A stretch of DNA of 64,000 bases from Roseitranquillus sp963709765 (GTDB lineage: Bacteria; Pseudomonadota; Alphaproteobacteria; Rhodobacterales; Rhodobacteraceae): positions 1-64,000 of the forward strand of contig CAVPXL010000013.1 in NCBI GenBank assembly GCA_963709765.1. Direction: 5' to 3'. The notes under the pieces were generated by a model that was not told the origin of the DNA, did no database searches, and saw nothing but the letters and a program-made list of their open reading frames with translations. Shown piece after piece: positions 45,862-55,476 of this stretch. Position 1 is the first letter of the stretch. Each line of letters opens with the position of its first letter. The translations under genes and the position numbers were made by a program.

Positions 45862-46299
45862 ATGTCGCTGATCGCCGATATCCTACTGATCGCGGGCGCG
45901 CTGGGCGCCGCTTTCTACTGCATGGTGCTGTCGCGCCGGCTCAATAACTTCACCGACCTCGACAAGGGCGTCGGCGGTGCCATCGCGGTGCTGTCGATGC
46001 AGGTCGACGACATGACGAAGGCGCTGGAATCGGCGCGCAAGGCGGCCGGCGGGTCGTCCAGGAAGCTCGAGGAACTGACGGTGCGCGGCGAGGATGTTTC
46101 GAAGCGGCTCGAACTGCTGCTCGCTTCCCTTCACGATCTGCCGGAGCCGGCCGCGGCGACGCCGGCCATCGAAGCGCATGAGCCGGTCGAAGCGGACTCC
46201 GACGCGCCATTCACCTTCACGTCGACCCAGTCGCGCCAGGCCGCTGCGCCGACGATCTTCTCGAGCAAGCGTCTCTCGGGGAGCGAGGAAGCGGCATGA
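45862..46299 (+). CDS. Small membrane protein in the stator operon (DUF6468-like)
   Basis: A 145-residue protein. One N-terminal membrane segment (residues 5-22) is followed by a coiled coil (LDKGVGGAIAVLSMQVDDMTKALESARKAA) and an acidic, Pro/Ala-rich tail. It resembles the DUF6468 family seen in alphaproteobacterial flagellar clusters; I recall the pattern but cannot verify it. AGGAGG precedes ATG 45862, and its stop overlaps the motE start as ATGA. Function unknown; location between fliL and motE points to the stator. Confidence 0.7.
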   Translation: MSLIADILLIAGALGAAFYCMVLSRRLNNFTDLDKGVGGAIAVLSMQVDDMTKALESARKAAGGSSRKLEELTVRGEDVSKRLELLLASLHDLPEPAAATPAIEAHEPVEADSDAPFTFTSTQSRQAAAPTIFSSKRLSGSEEAA

Positions 46300-46886
46300 G
46301 CAAGCGCAAGCCTAAGAAGGTCAAGATCCGCGCCAGGAGCGGGGCGCTGCTATGCGTCACCCTGCTGCTGGTCGGCTCGGGCGTCCTGCGCCTGAGCGAC
46401 GGCGCCGGAATGGCGATCGCGCGGGAATTCGTTTCGGGGGACAAGACGCCCGAAGACGGAGCGACCTGCACGACCGACGACGAGTCGGCGATGATCCTGG
46501 CGGCTCTCGACGAGCGCACGCGCAAGCTCGACGAGCGCGAAGACGCACTCGATTCGCGGTTCGCGACCCTGTCCGAAGCCGAGGCCGAGATCGAGCGCAA
46601 CATGAGCGCGCTCGTCGAGGCCGAACAGAAACTGGCCGGGACCATGGCGTTGGCGGAATCCGCCGCGGAGGACGACCTGGGCAAGCTGACGGCCGTGTAC
46701 GAGAGCATGAAGCCCAAGGATGCCGCCGCGCTCTTCAGCGAGATGCAGCCCGAATTCGCGGCCGGGTTCCTCGGCCGCATGCGGCCGGATTCGGCCGCGC
46801 AGGTGATGACGGGGCTCTCCCCCGACGTGGCTTATTCGATCAGCGTCGTCATGGCCGGTCGTAACGCGAGCGCGCCGACCAAGTGA
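46296..46886 (+). CDS. motE: MotE-like periplasmic motility protein
   Basis: A 196-residue protein. It has a basic N-terminus, one membrane or signal segment (about residues 15-38), a coiled coil (LDERTRKLDEREDALDSRFATLSEAEAEIERN) and a C-terminal MgtE-N-like domain (YESMKPKDAAALFSEMQPEFAAGFLGRM). This architecture is the MotE family. MotE proteins assist a periplasmic stator partner such as rhizobial MotC. That agrees with the large periplasmic protein encoded after motA. The next gene, motA, starts 72 nt downstream. Confidence 0.88.
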   Translation: MSKRKPKKVKIRARSGALLCVTLLLVGSGVLRLSDGAGMAIAREFVSGDKTPEDGATCTTDDESAMILAALDERTRKLDEREDALDSRFATLSEAEAEIERNMSALVEAEQKLAGTMALAESAAEDDLGKLTAVYESMKPKDAAALFSEMQPEFAAGFLGRMRPDSAAQVMTGLSPDVAYSISVVMAGRNASAPTK

Positions 46887-46958
46887 CGCGCGTTCTTTCT
46901 TAACTTCGATCTGCCAGACCTGTCGGCGGATTCTCAACCTGGGCGGGGGCCTTGGAAC

Positions 46959-47828
46959 ATGATCGGCGTAATTGGTATCATCATCATCTTCGTCATGGTC
47001 TTCGGCGGCTATATCGCCGCCGGGGGCAAGATGGGACTCATCGTCAAGGCCCTGCCGTTCGAGATGATGATGATCGGAGGGGCCGCCCTGGGCGCGTTCA
47101 TCCTGTCCAACGACATGGGCGTCATCAAGCACACGGTCAAGGACCTCGGTCGTGCGTTCAAGGGACCCAAGTGGAAGCCGCAGGATTACAGCGATCTGCT
47201 GTGCCTGCTCTTCGAACTGATCCGTCAGGCACGCAACAATCCGGTGGCGTTGGAAGAGCACATCGAGGCGCCGGAGGATTCCACCATCTTCGCCCGATAT
47301 CCGAAGATCATGAAGGATCGCGAGGCGGTCGAGCTGATCTGCGACACGATGCGCTCGGCGTCCCTGAACTACGACGACCCGCACCAGGTCGAAGAGGTGC
47401 TCGAAAAGCGGATGGAGGCGAACTACCACCATGCGCTGCATTCGTCGCACGCGCTCCAGTCGATGGCTGACGGCCTGCCGGCGCTGGGTATCGTCGCCGC
47501 CGTGCTCGGCGTCATCAAGACCATGGGCTCGATCGACCAGCCGCCGGAGATCCTCGGCAAGATGATCGGTGGCGCCCTCGTGGGGACGTTCCTCGGCGTG
47601 TTCCTGGCCTATGGCTTCGTCGGACCGCTGGCCGAAAAGCTCAAGTCGGTGATCGAGGAGGACAAGCACTTCTACCAGTTGATCCGCGAGGTGCTGGTCG
47701 CGAACCTGCACAACCACTCGACCAACATCTGCATCGAGGTCGGTCGCCAGAATACGCCGGGCCATGTGCGCCCGAGCTACGGCGATCTCGAAGAGGCCCT
47801 GAAAGGGGTCAAGCAGGAGGTCGCCTGA
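46959..47828 (+). CDS. motA: Flagellar stator protein MotA
   Basis: A 289-residue four-helix ion-channel subunit: MIGVIGIIIIFVMVFGGYIAAGG as helix 1, FEMMMIGGAALGAFILSND as helix 2, a cytoplasmic charged loop that contacts FliG, then LPALGIVAAVLGVIKTMGSI and LVGTFLGVFLAYGFVGPLAEKL. It pairs with MotB, encoded at the other end of the locus (20108-20959). The stop overlaps the next start (TGATG). Confidence 0.96.
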   Translation: MIGVIGIIIIFVMVFGGYIAAGGKMGLIVKALPFEMMMIGGAALGAFILSNDMGVIKHTVKDLGRAFKGPKWKPQDYSDLLCLLFELIRQARNNPVALEEHIEAPEDSTIFARYPKIMKDREAVELICDTMRSASLNYDDPHQVEEVLEKRMEANYHHALHSSHALQSMADGLPALGIVAAVLGVIKTMGSIDQPPEILGKMIGGALVGTFLGVFLAYGFVGPLAEKLKSVIEEDKHFYQLIREVLVANLHNHSTNICIEVGRQNTPGHVRPSYGDLEEALKGVKQEVA

Positions 47829-50053
47829 TGCAACCCGTCCGCCTTCTTCTCGTTGCTATGGCCTGCGCCGCGGCCTTGCCCGCGGTCGCCCAGACCGTGC
47901 GCGTAAAGTCGGGCGAGCACGAGGACTTCTCCCGTCTGGTATTCTATTTCCCAGAACGCCCGGACTACGAAGTTGTCGAGACCGACGGCGGCTACGAGCT
48001 GCGGGCGGACGGAGCCTATTCCTACGACGTCGACGGCGTTTTTCGCCTGATACCGCGCGACCGGATCGCAGGCCTCGGCATGGTTGGCGGCGCATTGCGG
48101 CTCGACCTTGCCTGCGAGTGCAGCGTCGAGGTCGTGGACTACACGCAGCAGATCGTCGTGCTCGACGTCAAGGACGCGCCCGCGCGGCCGGCCCCGTTGC
48201 AAGGCAGACCGGGGCCCTGGGCGACCGGGCGGCTCATGCAGACCTTCGATGTGGATGCCGACGACACGGCGTCTTCCCGGACGGCCTTGTCCACGCCAGC
48301 GGTTTCGCTGCCGGGCCTCGTGTCACCGACGACGGCGGCGCTCGTTCCGGGGCGCCTGGCACGACTTGCCGGGACCGAAGCCGCTCCGGCCACGGAGATC
48401 GCGGCATCCCTGTCGGACGAATCCCGCGCATTTGCCGAAGCGATCGTCGGGGATCTCACGGTGCAGATCGGGCGTGCGGCGGCGCAGGGCCTGCTCGAAC
48501 CCGATCTGGAAGAAACACGGAAGCTGGTCGACAAGGCGACGCCGAAGCCGGCTCATCCCGAACCGGCCAAGGCGAAGAAGGTCAAGCCCGCGCCCCCGAC
48601 AAGCGGCGCTCATGTTTCGATACAAACCAGCATGGACCGTGATCTGGGCGATGCCTTCGGGCGCGCGCTGCGCAATGCGACGGGGTCCGTCTGTCTGCCG
48701 GACAGCGCGTTCGATGTGATGGAGTGGAAGGTCACGGCCTTCGACGGCAACGATATCGCAAGGTATCGCGCGAAGCTGCTCACGCCCCTCGATGTGCCGG
48801 ATCCGACCGCCGTGCGCGATCTTGCGCGGCACCTGCTCGCCCTGACCTTCGGGGCCGAAGCCGCGGCGCTCCTCGAGGCTTTTCCCGAGGGGGTTGAGCA
48901 ACGTGACCTGCTGCTTTCCATGGCCGCCGTGGTCGATCACGGCCAGACCACGGAGCCGGGTCCGCTGGACAATCAGTTGAATTGCGAGACGGCGGCGGCA
49001 CTTTGGGCCGCGCTGGCCCGGTCCGAACTTCCGTCCGAGGCCGAGATCGCGACGAATGCCGTGCTGAAGTCGTTTTCGGCCCTGCCGCTGCATCTGCGGC
49101 GTCACCTCGGGCCGGAGCTGGCCGAGCGGTTCCTGGCAGCTCGCATGCCCGACGTCGCCCGCTCGATCCGCAACGCGATCGCGCGCGCGCCGGGCCATCA
49201 CGGCGACGGGTTCGAGATGCTGGAAGTCCAGCTCGACCTCGAGACCGGCGCCGAGGACGAGGCGGACGTTCGCCTGGATGCGCTTGCCGAGACCGGGCGC
49301 TCTGCCGAGGCTCTTGCGCTTGCGCTGGAACGGCAGAGCGCCTCGGGCGCGCATGTCGACGCGGATGTTCTGTCCAATGCCGCGGCGCTCGCCCACGAGC
49401 TGAAGGGGTCGGACATGGGCGCGCGACTGAAACGCGCCGAGCTTGGTGCACTGACCACCAACCGGGACTACGAGACGGCGCTCGACGTACTGCGCCGGGC
49501 TGTGAAATCCAGCCAGATCCGACCCGAGGCCGAGCCGGCTCTGACAGCACGGATATACGGCGCGGCGGCGAAGGAGGGCGGCGATGCAGCGTTCCTGCGC
49601 CTCGCGTTCCGTGCCGACAAGGTTCTGGGCGTGGATGAGGAGGCCCGGCAGGTCCGTCGAGATCTGGCGAGTCGACTTCTGAAACATCGACTTGGCGAGC
49701 AGGCGCGCAATCTGGTTTCGCATCCTGACCTCATTCCGACGGTCGCCGACCGGATAATTCTGGCGGAGGCGGCGCTTTATGCCGGCAATGCCGAAGTCGC
49801 GCGCGGCTATGTCATGGGGCTGACCGAGCCGGCCGCCAAGGCGCTGCAAGATCGCATCGAAGCTGCCACCCGGGATTCGCCGCTCGGCCTCGCCGATACG
49901 CGGCGCCAGGCGGCAGAAGCGGCGCCGCCCGTTCTCGTGGACGACGGCCTGACGCTCAAGAAGACCCGCAACCTGCTCGACGCCAGCACGGCGGCCCGTA
50001 CGCGGTTGCAGGGCATGCTCTCGCTCACGGGGGAGCCCGCCGCGGAGGGCTGA
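47828..50053 (+). CDS. Large periplasmic protein linked to motA (MotC/MotK-type candidate)
   Basis: A 741-residue exported protein. A signal peptide ends at about AVAQTVRV (residue 22). Residues 24-125 form a beta-rich, AMIN-like unit (FSRLVFYFPERPDYEV, VVDYTQQIVVLDV). A low-complexity Pro/Lys/Ala stretch follows (about 235-260), then a long Ala/Leu-rich helical-repeat region resembling TPR or SEL1 arrays to the end. Translational overlap with motA and the nearby motE suggest a stator accessory. Its layout fits the idea of rhizobial MotC or the MotK described for the Fla2 flagellum of Cereibacter sphaeroides, but homology was not tested. Confidence 0.72.
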   Translation: MQPVRLLLVAMACAAALPAVAQTVRVKSGEHEDFSRLVFYFPERPDYEVVETDGGYELRADGAYSYDVDGVFRLIPRDRIAGLGMVGGALRLDLACECSVEVVDYTQQIVVLDVKDAPARPAPLQGRPGPWATGRLMQTFDVDADDTASSRTALSTPAVSLPGLVSPTTAALVPGRLARLAGTEAAPATEIAASLSDESRAFAEAIVGDLTVQIGRAAAQGLLEPDLEETRKLVDKATPKPAHPEPAKAKKVKPAPPTSGAHVSIQTSMDRDLGDAFGRALRNATGSVCLPDSAFDVMEWKVTAFDGNDIARYRAKLLTPLDVPDPTAVRDLARHLLALTFGAEAAALLEAFPEGVEQRDLLLSMAAVVDHGQTTEPGPLDNQLNCETAAALWAALARSELPSEAEIATNAVLKSFSALPLHLRRHLGPELAERFLAARMPDVARSIRNAIARAPGHHGDGFEMLEVQLDLETGAEDEADVRLDALAETGRSAEALALALERQSASGAHVDADVLSNAAALAHELKGSDMGARLKRAELGALTTNRDYETALDVLRRAVKSSQIRPEAEPALTARIYGAAAKEGGDAAFLRLAFRADKVLGVDEEARQVRRDLASRLLKHRLGEQARNLVSHPDLIPTVADRIILAEAALYAGNAEVARGYVMGLTEPAAKALQDRIEAATRDSPLGLADTRRQAAEAAPPVLVDDGLTLKKTRNLLDASTAARTRLQGMLSLTGEPAAEG

Positions 50054-50131
50054 TTTCCGGCCCCCGCTTACACTTTCCTAACCCTGTCCCCACTAAGACG
50101 GTCGCAACCGAAGCGGCAAGAATTGCGGCAC

Positions 50132-50917
50132 ATGGACATGGTAGGCAGAAGCCTGACACAGATCTGGACCGGAGCGGTCCGCGCCATAGCGCGCGGGCTT
50201 CTCGTGGTTGCGCTCGTCTGCGGCGCTCCGGTCGCCGATGCGGCCGGGAATCCGGCCGACGCGGACATCTGCCGCGTCGCCGCGCGTCGCGTCTCGCAGG
50301 AGACGGGTGTTCCGGTCTCCGTTCTCGAAGCCATCAGCCTGACCGAAACCGGCCGCAAGACCGCGGGTGCGTTCGGGCCGTGGCCGTGGACGGTCAACAT
50401 GGAAGGCGCCGGTCATTGGTTCGACAGCGCGGGCCAGGCGCTGGACTACGCCCGCACGAACCACGGTCAGGGCAAGCGCAGCTTCGACGTTGGTTGCTTC
50501 CAGCTCAATTACAAATGGCACGGTGAGGCGTTCGCCTCGATCGAGGAGATGTTCGACCCGATCGCCGGTGCCCGCTATGCCGCCGACTTCCTGACCCGTC
50601 TTTACAACGAGACCGGAGACTGGAGCCGCGCCGCCGGCGCCTACCATTCACGCACCCCAGAAAATGCCAGCCGGTATCGGAAGATCTTCGACCGGCACTA
50701 CGCCGCGCTGAGCGATGGCGGCCCGACCGTCGTGGCCAACGCCAACCGGTTCGCCGAGGAATCCGAGGACGAAGATGTGCGGGACGAACCGATGCGACAG
50801 AACAACTATCCGCTGCTTGTCGCGGTCAACCAAAGCGGGCGCATGGGATCCCTCGTGCCGCTCGGCGCGACCACAAGCCGTCTGATTCCGCTTCAAACCG
50901 CCCGCGCGCTGCAATGA
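50132..50917 (+). CDS. Flagellar lytic transglycosylase (SltF-like)
   Basis: A 261-residue exported enzyme. The signal segment is RGLLVVALVCGAPVADAAG. The Slt-type lysozyme domain covers residues 45-200, with catalytic Glu in EAISLTETGRK, then SFDVGCFQLNYKWHGE and GDWSRAAGAYHSRTPENASRYR. It cleaves peptidoglycan to let the rod through. In Rhodobacter this job is done by SltF, which also sits in the flagellar locus; FlgJ with a muramidase domain is absent here. ATG 50132 is chosen; ATG 50138 and TTG 50123 are alternatives. Confidence 0.88.
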   Translation: MDMVGRSLTQIWTGAVRAIARGLLVVALVCGAPVADAAGNPADADICRVAARRVSQETGVPVSVLEAISLTETGRKTAGAFGPWPWTVNMEGAGHWFDSAGQALDYARTNHGQGKRSFDVGCFQLNYKWHGEAFASIEEMFDPIAGARYAADFLTRLYNETGDWSRAAGAYHSRTPENASRYRKIFDRHYAALSDGGPTVVANANRFAEESEDEDVRDEPMRQNNYPLLVAVNQSGRMGSLVPLGATTSRLIPLQTARALQ

Positions 50918-50945
50918 CGCGGGCTGACAAGACAGGACGACGTCC

Positions 50946-53027
50946 ATGAAACTGACCGCCGAAGCCATATTCCGGCCGACGATCCTCCTGGCGCTCGCGC
51001 TGATGGCGGTGATCGTGATGATGATCCTGCCGGTACCTTCGTGGATCCTGGACGTGGGTCTCGCGGCCTCGTTCGCGTTGGCGATCCTGATCTTCACGGT
51101 GACGCTCTTCGTCGAGCGGCCGCTGGACTTCTCGGCCTTCCCGACGGTGCTTCTGGCGTCACTCATGCTGCGGCTGAGCCTCAACGTGTCGTCCACCAAG
51201 CTTATCATCGGCGAGGGACATACCGGAACCGGCGCCGCCGGCGATGTCATCCAGGGCTTCGCCAACTTCGTCATGGGCGGCAACGTGATGATCGGGCTCG
51301 TCGTCTTCGGCGTGCTGATGATCGTCAACTTCATGGTCATCACCAAGGGCGCCGGGCGCATGGCCGAGGTCGGCGCGCGCTTCGCCCTCGACGGGATGCC
51401 CGGCAAGCAGCTCGCCATCGACAGCGACATGTCGGCGGGCGCCATCGACCACGCCGAGGCCAAGCGCCGCCGCGAGATCGAACTCGCCGAGACGACGTTC
51501 TTCGGCTCGCTCGACGGTGCGTCGAAGTTCGTCAAGGGAGATGCCGTCGCGGGCCTGCTGATCACGTTGCTGAACCTGGTGGTCGGCTTGCTGATCGGCC
51601 TGCTGATGCATGGCATGCCGATCGGCCGCGCCTTCGAGACCTATGCGATCCTGACGGTTGGCGACGGTCTCGTGGGCCAGATCCCGGCGGTCATCATCTC
51701 GATCGCCTCGGCGCTTCTGCTGTCGCGCGGCGGAACCACGGGCTCGGCCGATTTCGCCATATTCTCGCAGCTCGGCAAGCATTCGTCGGCGCTGGCGACC
51801 GTGGCCGGCCTGATGGCGCTCTTCGCGCTGGTGCCGGGTCTGCCGTTCGTGCCGTTCATGGCAGGTGCGGCGGCGCTGGGCTTTGCCGCCTGGTACGTGC
51901 GTCGTCAGGATCAGCGCAAGGCAGCCGAGGCGGCCGCCAAGGCCGACGAGCCCGCCGCCGCGCCGCGCGAACGATCCATGGGCGACGTGCTCGACCTCGA
52001 CGATATCCACGTGCAGTTCTCGCCCGACCTGGTGGAAATGGCGCTCGACCCAGCCACCGGCCTCGATGCGCGGATTCAGAACATGCGCAACCATGTGGCG
52101 ACGACCTTCGGTCTCATCCTGCCCGAGATCCGGTTGACCGACGATGCGAGCCTGCCCGCGGGCAACTACGTGGTGCGCGTGCTTGGCGTGGAACAGGCGC
52201 GGGCCATGCTGGTGCCCGGCAAGGTGCTGGCGCTGGCCGGTGGCAACGACGCCGACCTGCCGCCGGGCGAGGACGTCAAGGAGCCGGTCTACGGCGCGCC
52301 TGCCCGCTGGGTCGACGCCGACACGCAGGACGATCTGGCGCTCGCCGGGATCACCGTGGTCAACCCGACCGAGGTGCTGGCCACGCACCTGCTCGAGGTC
52401 ATGAAGACGAACTTCTCGCGCCTGCTCAGCCTGAAGGCCCTGCGCCGGCTGCTCGACGAGATGACCAACCTTTCCGACCAGCAGCGCTCCGACGCCAATC
52501 GTCGCATGATCGACGAGCTGATCCCCGACAAGGTGCCGGTGGACCTGTTGCTGGCCGTGCTGCGCCTTCTCCTGGAAGAGCGCGTGTCGATCCGCAACCT
52601 GTCGCTGATCCTGGAGGCCATTTCGGAGGCCCGGACCGCGACTGCGACGCCCGAGACCATCGCCGAACATGTCCGGCAGCGCCTTGGCTTCCAGCTGGTC
52701 GCGGAACTGCGGCGGACAGACGGTACCGTGCCGCTGATCCAGCTCGCGCCAGAATGGGAACAGACCTTCGCGACCTACCAGGTCGAAGGCGGTCACGGCG
52801 ATGTCGCGCTGCCGCCCGACATCTTCAACAAGCTGGCGGGCTCCGTCGCCGACAGGCTGGCCCGCGCCGGCGAGGCGGGGATCTACCCGGCGGTCGTCAC
52901 CTCGGTCCGTCGCCGCCGATTCGTGCGCACGGTGCTGGCCGCCAAGGGCATCGGCAACCCGGTCATGTCGTTCGAGGAACTGGGCGCAGAGGCCCGCCCG
53001 TCGCTCGTCGGTCTCGTCGCGGCATGA
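50946..53027 (+). CDS. flhA: Flagellar export protein FlhA
   Basis: A 693-residue export-gate protein. Eight membrane segments lie in residues 15-330, including the FHIPEP region (VLLASLMLRLSLNVSSTKLII, GRMAEVGARFALDGMPGKQLAIDSD, AEAKRRREIELAE). A large cytoplasmic domain forms the nonameric ring (LLPEIRLTDDASLPAGNYVVR-type segments, VLRLLLEERVSIRNLSLILEAI). AGGA precedes ATG 50946. Its stop overlaps fliR as ATGA. Confidence 0.97.
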   Translation: MKLTAEAIFRPTILLALALMAVIVMMILPVPSWILDVGLAASFALAILIFTVTLFVERPLDFSAFPTVLLASLMLRLSLNVSSTKLIIGEGHTGTGAAGDVIQGFANFVMGGNVMIGLVVFGVLMIVNFMVITKGAGRMAEVGARFALDGMPGKQLAIDSDMSAGAIDHAEAKRRREIELAETTFFGSLDGASKFVKGDAVAGLLITLLNLVVGLLIGLLMHGMPIGRAFETYAILTVGDGLVGQIPAVIISIASALLLSRGGTTGSADFAIFSQLGKHSSALATVAGLMALFALVPGLPFVPFMAGAAALGFAAWYVRRQDQRKAAEAAAKADEPAAAPRERSMGDVLDLDDIHVQFSPDLVEMALDPATGLDARIQNMRNHVATTFGLILPEIRLTDDASLPAGNYVVRVLGVEQARAMLVPGKVLALAGGNDADLPPGEDVKEPVYGAPARWVDADTQDDLALAGITVVNPTEVLATHLLEVMKTNFSRLLSLKALRRLLDEMTNLSDQQRSDANRRMIDELIPDKVPVDLLLAVLRLLLEERVSIRNLSLILEAISEARTATATPETIAEHVRQRLGFQLVAELRRTDGTVPLIQLAPEWEQTFATYQVEGGHGDVALPPDIFNKLAGSVADRLARAGEAGIYPAVVTSVRRRRFVRTVLAAKGIGNPVMSFEELGAEARPSLVGLVAA

Positions 53028-53797
53028 CCGACCTGCTGGCCATCGCGCTGGAAAGCAGCCAGATGATCCTTGCCGTGGGCGGAATCGTCTTCCTGCGGGT
53101 CGGGGCAGCGATGATGCTTATGCCGGCCTTCGGGGAGCAATCGGTGCCCCAGCGGATCCGTCTGGCGCTGGCGCTGGCCTTCACGGCCATCATCGCCCCG
53201 GCGGTCTCGGCGGACATCGTGCCGCTCGTCACGTTCGACGGCCGTATGCTGTATCTCATCGCCACCGAGACGGTCGCCGGTCTGGCACTGGGCATGTCGC
53301 TGCGCCTCTTCGTGATGGCGCTGCAGATCGCCGGTTCCATCGCCGCGCAGGCCACCTCGCTCAGTCAGCTGCTCGGCAATACCGGCGCGGACCCGTCGCC
53401 CGCCATGGGGTACCTGATGGTGATCAGCGGCCTGACGCTGGCCGTGATGCTCGGCCTGCATATCCGGGTGGCCGAGCTGCTGATCTATTCCTACCAGATC
53501 CTGCGGCCGGGCGAGCTTCCGGTGGCGGGCGTACTCAGCGAATGGGGAATCGGCCGGATCGCCGCCGCCTTCGCGCTGGCCTTTTCGCTGGCCGCGCCGT
53601 TCACCATCGCCTCGTTCATCTACAACCTCGCGCTCGGCGTCATCAACAAGGCCATGCCGCAGCTCATGGTGGCGATGGTCGGCGCGCCGGCGATCACGCT
53701 GGGCGGCCTCATCCTGATGCTGATGGCATTGCCGATCCTGCTCGGCATCTGGTCCGAGAGCTTCTTCGGCTTCATGGCCGACCCGTTCGCAGGATAG
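53024..53797 (+). CDS. fliR: Flagellar export protein FliR
   Basis: A 257-residue membrane protein of the export gate with six or more segments. FLRVGAAMMLMPAFGEQSVPQRIRLALAL, the amphipathic GLHIRVAELLIYSYQ and LALGVINKAMPQLMVAMVG are diagnostic. It sits between flhA (4-nt overlap) and flhB (4-nt gap), a common order. Confidence 0.96.
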   Translation: MTDLLAIALESSQMILAVGGIVFLRVGAAMMLMPAFGEQSVPQRIRLALALAFTAIIAPAVSADIVPLVTFDGRMLYLIATETVAGLALGMSLRLFVMALQIAGSIAAQATSLSQLLGNTGADPSPAMGYLMVISGLTLAVMLGLHIRVAELLIYSYQILRPGELPVAGVLSEWGIGRIAAAFALAFSLAAPFTIASFIYNLALGVINKAMPQLMVAMVGAPAITLGGLILMLMALPILLGIWSESFFGFMADPFAG

Positions 53798-53801
53798 TCG
53801 A

Positions 53802-54878
53802 ATGGCCGAAGACGACGACGACGACAAGCAATATGCCCCGTCACAGAAGAAACTCGACGATGCGCGCAAGAAGGGCGAGATCCCGCGCTCGCAGGATCTC
53901 AACACCGCCGCGTCCTATGCCGGCCTCCTGCTGGCCGGAGCGGGTCTCGGTGGTGCCAGCCTGATCGGCGCGGGCGAAGCTCTGATGACATTGATCGACC
54001 GGCCCGAATCCCTTTCCAGGCTGATCTTCGACGGCAGCGGCGGACCTGTCTCGGCCTCGATCATTGTATCGGTCGCAATGCCCTTGCTGCCGCTCCTGGC
54101 CGCGCCCGCAATCATGGTGATCCTGGCTCTGGTGGTGACCCGCAGCTTCGTGGTCGCGCCCGACAAGATCATGCCCAAGCTCAACAAGATCTCGCCGCTT
54201 GCGCAGGCCAAGAACAAGTTCGGCCGCGGCGGGCTCTTCGAGTTCGGCAAGAGCTTCGTGAAGCTGGTGATCTATGGCGTGATCCTCGGTGTGTTTCTCT
54301 CGAGCAAGCTGCCGGACATCCTGTCGAGCATGGCGCTCAGCCCGGCGATGGCCACGGCGGAGTTGCTCAAGCTCGCGCTGACATTCCTGTTCATCGTGCT
54401 GCTGGTCTCGCTGACGATCGGTGGCATCGACTTCGGCTGGCAATGGGCCGAACACATGCGCAAGCACCGCATGTCGCACCAGGAGATGAAGGACGAGCAC
54501 AAGCAGATGGAGGGCGACCCCCACGTCAAGCAACAGCGCCGGCAGAAGGGCTACGACATCGCCATGAACCAGATGATGGCGGACGTGCCGGAGGCCGACG
54601 TCGTGATCGTGAACCCGACGCACTACGCCATCGCGCTCAAGTGGGACCGGATGCGCGGCTCTGCCCCCACCTGCGTGGCCAAGGGCGTCGACGAGATCGC
54701 GCTCCGCATCCGCGAAGTGGCGAGCGAGAACGGCGTGGCGATCCACCGCGACGTGCCGACGGCGCGGGCGCTGCATGCCACCGTCGAGATCGGCGAGGAA
54801 GTCCGGCCCGAACATTACAAGGCCGTGGCGGCCGCGATCCGCTTCGCCGAAAAGATGCGCACGAAGGCGCGGCGATGA
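53802..54878 (+). CDS. flhB: Flagellar export switch protein FlhB
   Basis: A 358-residue substrate-specificity switch. It starts with a run of Asp (AEDDDDDKQ) and KKLDDARKKGEIPRSQDL. Four membrane segments end near residue 210. The self-cleavage motif NPTH is at 271-274, in VIVNPTHYAIALKW. The cytoplasmic domain ends EHYKAVAAAIRFAEKM. It switches export from rod/hook to filament proteins. FliK, its ruler partner, is outside the window. The stop overlaps the next small gene. Confidence 0.97.
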   Translation: MAEDDDDDKQYAPSQKKLDDARKKGEIPRSQDLNTAASYAGLLLAGAGLGGASLIGAGEALMTLIDRPESLSRLIFDGSGGPVSASIIVSVAMPLLPLLAAPAIMVILALVVTRSFVVAPDKIMPKLNKISPLAQAKNKFGRGGLFEFGKSFVKLVIYGVILGVFLSSKLPDILSSMALSPAMATAELLKLALTFLFIVLLVSLTIGGIDFGWQWAEHMRKHRMSHQEMKDEHKQMEGDPHVKQQRRQKGYDIAMNQMMADVPEADVVIVNPTHYAIALKWDRMRGSAPTCVAKGVDEIALRIREVASENGVAIHRDVPTARALHATVEIGEEVRPEHYKAVAAAIRFAEKMRTKARR

Positions 54879-55270
54879 TGACGCCCAGGGAACTGAAGCA
54901 GCTGAAGTCGCTGGCCGACATGATCCTGCAGGTCGATCTCGCGGCCCTGCGGCAGAATGCCGATGCGGTCCGCGGGGTCGAGGCCAAGGCGGCCTCGCAC
55001 CGGGAGGCGCGCGCGGCCCGGGCGCGCACCATCGCCGAGCTCGACGTGCCCGACCCCGCCGCGATCGCATCGGCCGACACCAAGTGGCACGGCTGGAGCG
55101 ACATCGAGCTGCGCCGGATCCAGGCCGAGCGCGCCCGGCTCGAGGTCGAGGCCGAGAGCCGTCGCGCAGCGGCCCGTCGCGCCTTCGGACGAGGCCAGGC
55201 TCTCGACCGTCTGTCGGTCATGCTCGCGGACGAGCAACGAAGGAAACGCGCCCGCCGCGACGAATTCTAG
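54875..55270 (+). CDS. Small helical protein after flhB (possible FliJ-like export component)
   Basis: A 131-residue protein rich in Ala, Arg and Glu, predicted almost wholly helical (LKQLKSLADMILQVDLAALRQN; ELRRIQAERARLEVEAESRRAAARRAF). No known domain is recognised. ATG 54875 overlaps the flhB stop (ATGATGA), with a second ATG at 54878. Size and coiled-coil character resemble FliJ/YscO stalk proteins, and no other fliJ is seen although fliI and fliH are present. This is inference from size, helicity and place only. Confidence 0.65.
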   Translation: MMTPRELKQLKSLADMILQVDLAALRQNADAVRGVEAKAASHREARAARARTIAELDVPDPAAIASADTKWHGWSDIELRRIQAERARLEVEAESRRAAARRAFGRGQALDRLSVMLADEQRRKRARRDEF

Positions 55271-55476
55271 GCGCCCGTCGCTGTGGATCCGGCCGGCATA
55301 CGCTGGCCTGGACGTGTTGGCGCCGCGCCCGCCTTCGATCCGTGATGTGAACTCCGCCCAAGCTGCCGGAACTGCCGGGGCGCGGGCGGCGCGGCGCAAG
55401 CCGTCCGGACATCGGGCGTCCGGGGCTTTCGGGACGGCCGGTCTCATGTCGAGGACGCCGGAGGACGCGGGCACGA

